This document shows, in pieces, positions 8,202-13,067 of a stretch of DNA of 13,067 nt. Position 1 is the first letter of the stretch. Each line of letters begins with the position of its first letter. The stretch is from an uncultured Chromatiaceae bacterium (GTDB taxonomy: Bacteria > Pseudomonadota > Gammaproteobacteria > Enterobacterales > Alteromonadaceae), in contig CAMLNG010000049.1 in the NCBI GenBank assembly GCA_946481195.1, positions 1 through 13,067 on the forward strand. The letters run 5' to 3'. The translations under genes were made by a program, and so were the position numbers. The notes beneath the pieces are model-generated. The model was not told the DNA's origin and made no database searches. It saw nothing but the letters and a program-made list of their open reading frames with translations.

Positions 8202-9231
8202 GACTGGCCTCCCGGAACTGCTGTAAGGTGGTCATTGCCTGATCTGTCGCAAGTAGCGCAAGCACGGCTTGGGTATTGGCGGCTAGATCTTCGCCATGGC
8301 CGCAAATTTTCAGCATCGCCGCGACATTGGCGGCGATGGCTGCCCGATGTGCCGCAGGTGCTTTGCCTGACAGAATATCGCGGCTTGCCTGAGCATTTTC
8401 GGCCGGTTTACCACCGCGTAAAGCGTCAAGTGGCACTGGTGTCAGGCCAAAATCGGCAGCGGTTAAACGAAACTGCTGGATTTGACCGTCACGGACTTCA
8501 CAGACATCTGTCACGCCGTGCAGTGCAATTTCGTCACAGCCTTCACCGTGCACCACCCAGGCGCGTTCAACGCCCAGCTGCAACAGCGCTTCTGCCAATA
8601 TCGGGCACAGCGCCTTGTCATAGACGCCCAATAATTGAAACTTAGGCGCCGCCGGGTTTAACAAAGGCCCCAGCAAATTAAACAAAGTGCGGGTTTTCAG
8701 CGCGGTGCGCACTGTCATCGCATGGCGAATGCCACTGTGATACACAGGCGCAAACAAAAAGCTGACGCCGGCCCGTTGCAGTGTCCGGGCGGCGGTTTGC
8801 GGGTTCATCTGGATTTCAATGCCAAGCTGTTCCAGCAAATCAGCTGAACCACTTTGCGACGACACACTGCGGTTGCCGTGTTTGGCAACTTTCAGCCCCA
8901 TAGCTGCGGCCACAATAGCGGCAGTGGTTGAGATATTGATGGTGTTACTGCCATCACCACCGGTGCCGCAACAGTCGATGACAGGCATGCCTGTATCGGG
9001 GAGCGGCGTTGCTGCAGCGCGAAAGGCTTTGGCGGCACCGGCAATTTCCAGCGCAGTTTCACCTTTGAGCTTCAGCGCGGTCAGCACAGACGCGAGCACA
9101 ATAGGGTCAATATCCCCGCGCGCGACACCGGCAAAAAAAGCTTCGCTTTGCGCTTCGCTTAACGATTCGCGATTCAACAATTGGCTGACAGTAGCCAGTT
9201 CCAGCTCACGTGGGGTCGATGGCTGTGTCAT
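8191..9231 (-). CDS. trpD: TrpD, anthranilate phosphoribosyltransferase
   Basis: TrpD transfers phosphoribose from PRPP to anthranilate, giving phosphoribosylanthranilate for TrpCF. With the start at 9231 the protein has 346 residues, the normal length. The frame is open 54 codons further upstream, but that part lies inside trpG. The chosen ATG overlaps the trpG stop as ATGA, with AAGGAG 7 nt upstream. PRPP and metal motifs are clear: CGTGGDGSNTINIS (88-101) and KHGNRSVSSQSGSADLLE (117-134). Here trpD is separate from trpG, unlike the trpGD fusion of Escherichia coli. Confidence 0.97.
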   Translation of the reverse strand: MTQPSTPRELELATVSQLLNRESLSEAQSEAFFAGVARGDIDPIVLASVLTALKLKGETALEIAGAAKAFRAAATPLPDTGMPVIDCCGTGGDGSNTINISTTAAIVAAAMGLKVAKHGNRSVSSQSGSADLLEQLGIEIQMNPQTAARTLQRAGVSFLFAPVYHSGIRHAMTVRTALKTRTLFNLLGPLLNPAAPKFQLLGVYDKALCPILAEALLQLGVERAWVVHGEGCDEIALHGVTDVCEVRDGQIQQFRLTAADFGLTPVPLDALRGGKPAENAQASRDILSGKAPAAHRAAIAANVAAMLKICGHGEDLAANTQAVLALLATDQAMTTLQQFREASHGN

Positions 9232-9821
9232 ACCTGGGCTCCTTGCGTTAAAAACGCCAGACTTTGCGCCAACAGCGGTTTGCCTTGCGTGGTCAGAATA
9301 GATTCCGGATGGAACTGATAACCCAGCGCTTGATGTTCGCTGTGCAGCACTGCCATCGGGATATGCTGATAGTTGGCAATAACCTGAAGGCAAGCGGGCA
9401 CTTCGGTCGCCATCAATGAATGATAACGGGCGACGGCAAAAGGCCGCGGTAAACCGGCAAACAGCGGGTGGTCAGCTAAATCAATCAATGAAGTTTTGCC
9501 GTGCACAGTTTCACCGGCACGGCCGACCACTCCACCATAATGCTCAACTAAGGCCTGATGGCCAAGACAAATCCCCAGCATCGGAAAACGGCCGGCACAA
9601 AGACGGATGAGTTCCGGCATAGAACCGGCATCTTTTGGTGCGCCAGGGCCTGGCGACAACAGCAGCACCACAGGCTCGCTTTCCTGACACATTTTGTCGA
9701 AGATATAAGCCGCCGGCACAGTGTTGCGGTACAGCTTTAACGTGCAGCCAAGCTGCGCCAGTTCATCGACCAGGTTGTAAGTAAAAGAGTCTTTGTTATC
9801 CAGTAAATACACCAGGCTCAT
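9228..9821 (-). CDS. trpG: TrpG, anthranilate synthase glutamine amidotransferase subunit
   Basis: This class I glutamine amidotransferase releases ammonia from glutamine and feeds it to TrpE for anthranilate synthesis. Its 197 residues are the standard length. The catalytic nucleophile is C85 in GICLGHQ, and the His/Glu pair is H171 and E173 in FHPES. The oxyanion-region motif SPGPGAP (56-62) and the HGKTS block (108-112), typical of TrpG/PabA, are seen. Placement between trpE and trpD assigns it to tryptophan rather than folate synthesis. ATGA overlaps occur at both ends, and GGAGG lies upstream of its start. Confidence 0.96.
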   Translation of the reverse strand: MSLVYLLDNKDSFTYNLVDELAQLGCTLKLYRNTVPAAYIFDKMCQESEPVVLLLSPGPGAPKDAGSMPELIRLCAGRFPMLGICLGHQALVEHYGGVVGRAGETVHGKTSLIDLADHPLFAGLPRPFAVARYHSLMATEVPACLQVIANYQHIPMAVLHSEHQALGYQFHPESILTTQGKPLLAQSLAFLTQGAQV

Positions 9822-11440
9822 TGGGTACCTCCTGTGCTTTGCGTTGCAACACTGTCTGCGGTATGCGCCGCCAGAATGGCACTTAATACCGCCTGGGCTT
9901 TACTGCGGGTTTCTTCGGTTTCAGCCTGCGCCACACTATCAAACACCACGCCGGCACCGGCCTGCACATAAGCGATGCCGTTTTGCACATAAGCACTGCG
10001 AATGACAATGCAGCTGTCAAAATCACCGTTGCCGGATAAATAACCCACGGCGCCACCGTAGCTGCCGCGTTTTTTGCCTTCAACCTGGCGGATCAGTTCT
10101 GCCGCCCGCACTTTAGGTGCGCCAACTAAAGTGCCCATATTCATACAGGCCTGATAAGCATGCAGCGCATCGAGTTCTGGTTTTAACGTGCCGACCACGC
10201 GGGAGACTAAATGCATCACGTAAGAATAGCGGTCGACTTTCAGCAACTCTTTGACATATCGACTGCCCGGTACACTGATGCGCGCCACGTCGTTACGGGC
10301 TAAATCGACCAGCATCAGATGTTCGGCTTTTTCTTTTTCGTCTTGTCTGAGTTCCAGTTCAATCCGGCTGTCGAGGTCGCGGTCTAGCTGGCCTTTAGCA
10401 TTAAAACCACGGCGGCGGGTGCCGGCGATCGGATAAATCTCAACCTGGCGGCTGGCGGCGTCAAATTTCAGTGCCGATTCCGGTGAAGCGCCGAATAACA
10501 CAAATGCCGGGTCCTGCAGATAAAACATATAAGGGCTGGGGTTTTGTTGTTTCAGGCGCGCGTAGGCGGCCAATGGCGACGGGCAGGGCAGACTGAAACA
10601 GCGACTGGGCACCACCTGAAACACGTCGCCGGCAACGATATTGTGTTTAAGCTGCTCGACTTGCGCGCTAAATGCCACATCGCTGATATCAACCTGTAAA
10701 GCGGCGGGGCTTACGGCTGAACGACTTTCTAATGCCGGGTCAAACACACAGGCACCCTGTAACACGCGGTTCAGTTGCTCCAGCCGCTTGCCGATGCCAA
10801 AACAGCTTTGCATCGCCTGCTCGCCGCAAAATACATTACCGACCAGCCGCGCTTGCTGACGCTGGTGGTCCAGCACAAGCAGGGTTTCCGCCAGGTAAAA
10901 CACAAAATCCGGACAAGCGTTGTTGCCCACCGGTACGTCTGGCAGCAGTTCGGCACTGGCGACATAGTCGTAGCCGATGACACCGCCTAAAAATACCGCA
11001 AAGGGCTCGTCACTGTGACTGCATAAACTTTGTTGTAACACGCGCAGTACTGACAGGGGCGTTGGGGCCAATAAACGCGTGGCTTCATCGCACAGCGGGT
11101 CTGGCCGGCTGAATTGCACGCTGAGGCTGCTGCTGCCGCGTTCAAGTAGCGCCAGGCCTTGCAGTTTGTCTTGCAGAAATTGCAGCAGCGGCAGGCCATT
11201 GTCGGAGACGGCGTCGACCCGGACCAACAGGTCCCGGCATTCAATGCGCAGCGCCGCGTCCAGTAATAACAGGGTTTTTAAATTGTCTTTGCTGTCAATT
11301 TCGGCCGATTCAAGCAGCAGGCTGTATGGGCTCAAACGGCTTAACTGCTGATAGCAGCCCAAAGCGTCGCTTTGGTAAGGGATGGCGGTGGCAATAGATG
11401 CAACTTCGCCCGGGGTCTGTGTGATATGACTGAAAATCAT
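9818..11440 (-). CDS. trpE: TrpE, anthranilate synthase component I
   Basis: TrpE converts chorismate and ammonia (from TrpG) into anthranilate and pyruvate, the first committed step to tryptophan. The 540-residue protein carries the Trp-binding regulatory motif LLESAEIDSKD (42-52; S45 corresponds to the feedback-sensitive serine of enteric enzymes) and the second inhibitor-site motif NPSPYMF (300-306). Thus end-product inhibition is expected. The chorismate-binding core follows: PIAGTRRRG (337-345), DEKEKAEHLMLVDLARND (367-384), H410 in VMHLVSRV, and GAGVVFDSVAQAETEET near the C-terminus. AGGAA at 11448-11452 lies 7 nt upstream of the ATG, which is preceded by a 350-nt leader with two Trp-rich peptides. 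Confidence 0.98.
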   Translation of the reverse strand: MIFSHITQTPGEVASIATAIPYQSDALGCYQQLSRLSPYSLLLESAEIDSKDNLKTLLLLDAALRIECRDLLVRVDAVSDNGLPLLQFLQDKLQGLALLERGSSSLSVQFSRPDPLCDEATRLLAPTPLSVLRVLQQSLCSHSDEPFAVFLGGVIGYDYVASAELLPDVPVGNNACPDFVFYLAETLLVLDHQRQQARLVGNVFCGEQAMQSCFGIGKRLEQLNRVLQGACVFDPALESRSAVSPAALQVDISDVAFSAQVEQLKHNIVAGDVFQVVPSRCFSLPCPSPLAAYARLKQQNPSPYMFYLQDPAFVLFGASPESALKFDAASRQVEIYPIAGTRRRGFNAKGQLDRDLDSRIELELRQDEKEKAEHLMLVDLARNDVARISVPGSRYVKELLKVDRYSYVMHLVSRVVGTLKPELDALHAYQACMNMGTLVGAPKVRAAELIRQVEGKKRGSYGGAVGYLSGNGDFDSCIVIRSAYVQNGIAYVQAGAGVVFDSVAQAETEETRSKAQAVLSAILAAHTADSVATQSTGGTQ

Positions 11441-11457
11441 CCGGAAGTTCCTGTATT

Positions 11458-11497
11458 CCCGCGAGGCTCCGTCGCCGGTGCGGGCGGTCAGCTGACC
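11458..11497 (-). promoter_or_regulatory. Palindrome and GC-rich hairpin between second leader peptide and trpE
   Basis: A perfect 12-bp palindrome, GGTCAGCTGACC (11486-11497), directly follows the stop codon of the second leader peptide. Next to it, CCCGC and GCGGG (11458-11462 and 11480-11484) form a hairpin with an inner GGC/GCC pairing. The hairpin ends 5 nt upstream of the trpE Shine-Dalgarno sequence (11448-11452). A ribosome finishing the second leader would cover the palindrome, so leader translation could alter access to the trpE start. That role is inferred. Confidence 0.45.
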
Positions 11498-11587
11498 TTA
11501 ATTAAAACGACAATAATCCAACGCCGGGCCACAATTGCCCTTGGAAAATTGCCACCATCGCCAGGAAATCAATGCTGTTGTGCTCAT
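11498..11587 (-). CDS. Second trp leader peptide, 29 aa with Trp-Arg-Trp-Trp
   Basis: A short reading frame starting at ATG 11587 with GGAG 6 nt upstream and ending at TAA 11498-11500. It encodes 29 residues beginning MSTTALISWRWWQF, with Trp at positions 9, 11 and 12. Three Trp codons among 29 is far above the usual level for this rare residue and is the hallmark of trp leader peptides, whose ribosomes stall when Trp-tRNA is short. It lies 98 nt upstream of trpE and downstream of the first leader and its hairpin. Its coding RNA contains two copies of GGCAAT (11548-11553 and 11534-11539), either of which can pair with ATTGTC at 11509-11514, which is followed by GTTTTAATT. This looks like a second attenuator, but the stems are short. 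Expression is not proven. Confidence 0.7.
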   Translation of the reverse strand: MSTTALISWRWWQFSKGNCGPALDYCRFN

Positions 11588-11628
11588 GTTTTACTCCACG
11601 CTTTAAAAATTGGTCCTGCCAGATACGA

Positions 11629-11657
11629 CAAAGGCCCGTTGTGAGAACGGGCCTTTG
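11629..11657 (-). terminator. trp attenuator hairpin after the first leader peptide
   Basis: CAAAGGCCCGTT and AACGGGCCTTTG form a perfect 12-bp stem around a 5-nt loop, beginning 32 nt after the first leader's stop codon. On the trp strand the GC core is followed by TTTGTCGTAT, a weak U-tract; on the plus strand it is followed by TTTGGTTTTT, which is stronger, so the structure may be bidirectional. A competing antiterminator is visible: AGCGGGC (11685-11691), which includes the last two bases of the leader stop codon, can pair with GCCCGTT (11646-11652) of the hairpin's first arm. A ribosome at the stop codon would hide AGCGGGC and allow the terminator; one stalled on early Trp codons would leave it free. 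Confidence 0.75.
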
Positions 11658-11689
11658 GTTTTTCGGAATACACCGCCAACACACGCCCG

Positions 11690-11752
11690 CTAAGGAGTAT
11701 GCCACCACCAGATGATCAGCGTTGTTACGCTGAGAGTGTGTGAAACGGCCAT
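11690..11752 (-). CDS. trpL: First trp leader peptide (TrpL), 20 aa with three consecutive Trp
   Basis: A 20-codon frame from ATG 11752 to TAG 11690-11692, with AAGGA 7 nt upstream. It reads MAVSHTLSVTTLII then Trp-Trp-Trp at positions 15-17 (TGG codons at 11702-11710), then HTP. Length, promoter-proximal position, tandem Trp codons near the end and a following hairpin all match the trp operon attenuation leader of enteric bacteria. A 7-bp stem, TCAGCGT/ACGCTGA, lies within the frame just before the Trp codons and could serve as a pause hairpin. Low Trp-tRNA should stall the ribosome here and permit transcription into trpE. Confidence 0.85.
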   Translation of the reverse strand: MAVSHTLSVTTLIIWWWHTP

Positions 11753-11774
11753 TGTGTATTCCTTGAATATCGCG

Positions 11775-11788
11775 ACCAGACATTGGTC
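11775..11788. repeat. Inverted repeat at the 5' end of the trp transcript; near copy of a distal 9-mer
   Basis: Together with G11774, GACCA and TGGTC form a 5-bp stem (11774-11788) right after the predicted trp start point. ACCAGACAT (11775-11783) is the exact reverse complement of ATGTCTGGT at 11872-11880 on the other side of the promoter. Confidence 0.4.
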
Positions 11789-11796
11789 AGGCCCAC

Positions 11797-11826
11797 ATAA
11801 AACCGCAAATGCGGGGATGGCGTCAA
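11797..11826 (-). promoter_or_regulatory. Probable trp operon promoter with palindrome in the spacer
   Basis: On the minus strand TTGACG (11826-11821, 5 of 6 to consensus) and TTTTAT (11802-11797, 4 of 6) are spaced by 18 bp. The expected start, near 11790, would give a leader of about 38 nt before the first leader peptide. The spacer ends in the palindrome CCGCAAATGCGG (plus-strand reading, 11803-11814), which directly abuts the -10 box and is a candidate repressor site. I see no CTAG-containing operator like the TrpR site of Escherichia coli. Confidence 0.65.
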
Positions 11827-11863
11827 GCAAAAATCGGCGAAATTGGAAAATAAAACCGTAAAG

Positions 11864-11880
11864 GTGTCTGGATGTCTGGT
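11864..11880. repeat. Tandem TGTCTGG boxes upstream of the trp promoter
   Basis: GTGTCTGG and ATGTCTGG lie head to tail (11864-11879), and ATGTCTGGT (11872-11880) has an exact inverted partner at 11775-11783. The boxes lie about 40-55 bp upstream of the trp -35 box and also in the upstream region of the divergent DksA-like gene, so they could be a shared regulator site. No regulator can be named. Confidence 0.4.
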
Positions 11881-11982
11881 TTGGTTGGTGCTATTGCTTG
11901 GGCTGTTGCGCTGGATCAACACCAGCTCCCGTTGAAGGCGTAGATTAAAGACAGCAGCAAACCAATGGTCCGGGAGGCCGAT

Positions 11983-12288
11983 ATGTCCGAGCAACGCCAA
12001 CTGTTACTGGATTTACAACAGCAGTTACAAACACGATTAAGTGCAGTACAACGCGATTTACGTCAGGACCATGACGCTGACAGTGCCGAACAGGCGCAGC
12101 AGCGTGAAAATGACGAAGTATTACAGCAGCTGGAACAACAATTACAGCGTGAACTGTTGCAACTGCATCTGGCTTTGGATCGCCAGCAGCGCGGCGAATA
12201 TGGTTTCTGTGAGCAATGCGGCGAAGTGATAGCGCCGGCTCGGTTAAAATTGCTGCCATTTGCACTGCGCTGCCAGCACTGTGCCTGA
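11983..12288 (+). CDS. Short DksA/TraR-type C4 zinc-finger protein
   Basis: A 101-residue member of the DksA/TraR family, whose members bind in the secondary channel of RNA polymerase and modify initiation, often with ppGpp. The N-terminal two thirds is a Gln- and Leu-rich helical hairpin (coiled coil about 4-70) with DHDADSAEQAQQRENDE around residues 29-45 near the turn. The zinc finger is CEQCG (C76, C79) with RCQHC (C97, C100), i.e. C-x2-C-x17-C-x2-C, preceded by GEYGFCEQCGEVI. Start 11983 is preferred because GGGAGG lies 5 nt upstream; an in-frame ATG at 11965 has no such site. The acidic tip residues of canonical DksA are only partly matched. It is divergent from the trp operon; whether it affects trp transcription is unknown. 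Confidence 0.88.
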   Translation: MSEQRQLLLDLQQQLQTRLSAVQRDLRQDHDADSAEQAQQRENDEVLQQLEQQLQRELLQLHLALDRQQRGEYGFCEQCGEVIAPARLKLLPFALRCQHCA

Positions 12289-12327
12289 GTAGGCCGCAGG
12301 TCAACAAGACAAGCGGGCATCACGCAT

Positions 12328-12363
12328 AGCCGCAGCATTGCTTCTGTGGCACAATTGGCGGCT
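12328..12363. repeat. AGCCGC/GCGGCT inverted repeat between the DksA-like gene and trpH
   Basis: Arms at 12328-12333 and 12358-12363 form a 6-bp GC-rich stem with a 24-nt loop. There is no T-run, so it is not a standard terminator. The 120-nt gap contains nothing else that I can identify, and no clear promoter for trpH. Confidence 0.3.
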
Positions 12364-12408
12364 AAGCGTTGCTGATTGAGCGCGCTCTTCACGCCCATTG
12401 AGCTATAC

Positions 12409-13067
12409 ATGAAATTTGATCTGCACAGTCACACTTTTTACTCCGACGGTATGCTCAGTCCTGCCGATTTATTGGCAAGGGCGATTGAACGCAAAGTCGA
12501 TGTGCTGGCGATCACCGATCATGACACTTTGCTGGGCCTCGCGCCGGCGCACGCAACCATTGCCGAACAGCAACTGCCGCTGCAGCTGATTAACGGCGTG
12601 GAGATCTCCACCAGCTGGTATGAATTTGAGATCCATATTGTTGGGCTTGCTATTGAACCGGCTGACGCGCAACTGCAACAGCGGCTGGCCAGCCAGCAAG
12701 AACGCCGGCTGGAGCGCGCCCGCGAAATGGCGCGGCGTCTGACCAAACACAATGTGCCGGATTGCCTCGAAGCCGTGTTGGCACTAGCCAACGGCGGTGC
12801 TGTGACCCGCACCCATTTTGCCCGCCATCTGATGAATATCGGCAAAGCCAGCTCGATGGCCGGGGTATTTAAGCACTATCTGGCGCGTGGTAAAGCCGGT
12901 TATGTCCCCAACAACTGGGTCAGCCTGAATGAAGCCGTGCAGTGGATCCACGATGCCGGCGGTATCGCCGTGCTGGCGCATCCGCTGCGCTACAACCTGA
13001 ACGGCAAATGGCTGACAAAATTAATGCGCGAATTTGCCGCCGCCGGTGGCGATGCCGCCGAAGTAGC
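12409..13067 (+). CDS. trpH: TrpH/YciV, PHP-domain RNase AM (N-terminal part, runs off the window)
   Basis: The first 219 codons of the PHP-family enzyme known as YciV/TrpH; the Escherichia coli protein is RNase AM, a 3',5'-nucleotide phosphatase and 5'-to-3' exoribonuclease that trims rRNA 5' ends. PHP metal-binding motifs are clear: FDLHSH (D4, H6, H8), ITDHDT (D37, H38, D39), NGVEIS (E65), HIVGL (H76) and AHPLRYN near 191-197. KASSMAGVFKHYLARGKAGYVP is characteristic of this subfamily. The C-terminus lies outside the window. Only a weak GAG precedes the ATG. The gene lies divergently near the trp operon, as in many gammaproteobacteria, but it has no known role in tryptophan synthesis. Confidence 0.94.
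   Translation, partial: MKFDLHSHTFYSDGMLSPADLLARAIERKVDVLAITDHDTLLGLAPAHATIAEQQLPLQLINGVEISTSWYEFEIHIVGLAIEPADAQLQQRLASQQERRLERAREMARRLTKHNVPDCLEAVLALANGGAVTRTHFARHLMNIGKASSMAGVFKHYLARGKAGYVPNNWVSLNEAVQWIHDAGGIAVLAHPLRYNLNGKWLTKLMREFAAAGGDAAEV

Noticed and set aside
9232..9393. 54-codon longer start for trpD
   Set aside because: It would lie inside trpG. The ATGA overlap at 9228-9231 with AAGGAG upstream gives a normal-length TrpD.
11629..11663. Plus-strand terminator of a plus-strand gene
   Set aside because: The plus-strand T-run is good, but no plus-strand gene lies upstream. The position fits the trp attenuator, possibly bidirectional.
11502..11783. A 93-codon open frame on the minus strand across the trp leader
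   Set aside because: It lies in another frame over both leader peptides and the attenuator hairpin, has no good ribosome binding site and resembles no protein.
1..13067. CRISPR array, insertion sequence, tRNA or rRNA
   Set aside because: No regularly spaced repeats, transposase, terminal repeats or RNA gene signatures were seen beyond the riboswitch and leader RNA.

Overview
The window looks like chromosomal DNA from a gammaproteobacterium of the Alteromonadales/Chromatiaceae type. A Rheinheimera- or Alishewanella-like organism is my guess from gene order and protein style; I ran no search. The evidence is a complete trp operon with a fused trpCF, separate trpG and trpD, the trpH (yciV) gene divergent from it, and a THI-box-controlled thiC.

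Left part (1-1129): the 5' end of thiC on the minus strand, preceded by an unusually long 254-nt leader, a clear TPP riboswitch aptamer (727-810) and a good sigma70-type promoter (818-847). No gene is visible between 473 and 1129.

Secreted-protein block (1130-4604): a beta-lytic/LasA-type M23 metallopeptidase precursor with all zinc and catalytic residues, a DUF547 protein with a signal peptide, and on the minus strand an exported protein of unknown family. The intergenic gaps hold short inverted repeats but no convincing intrinsic terminator.

trp operon (minus strand, about 11826 down to 4746): order trpE-trpG-trpD-trpCF-trpB-trpA. Every junction overlaps (4, 4, 11, 20 and 1 nt) and each gene has its own Shine-Dalgarno sequence, so translational coupling is likely throughout. 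The six proteins convert chorismate to tryptophan.

The most interesting part is the leader between the trp promoter and trpE. It encodes two separate Trp-rich leader peptides in tandem, each with its own ribosome binding site: a 20-aa peptide with three consecutive Trp codons (11690-11752) and a 29-aa peptide containing Trp-Arg-Trp-Trp (11498-11587). A perfect 12-bp hairpin follows the first, with a competing upstream arm that includes the first leader's stop codon. The second overlaps its own set of alternative pairings, and its stop codon abuts a palindrome and a GC-rich hairpin next to the trpE ribosome binding site. This suggests two-stage tryptophan-sensing control. The promoter also has a palindrome in its spacer and is bracketed by a 9-bp inverted repeat.

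Right part (11983-13067): a short DksA/TraR-type zinc-finger protein and the first 219 codons of trpH/yciV (PHP-domain RNase AM), both on the plus strand.
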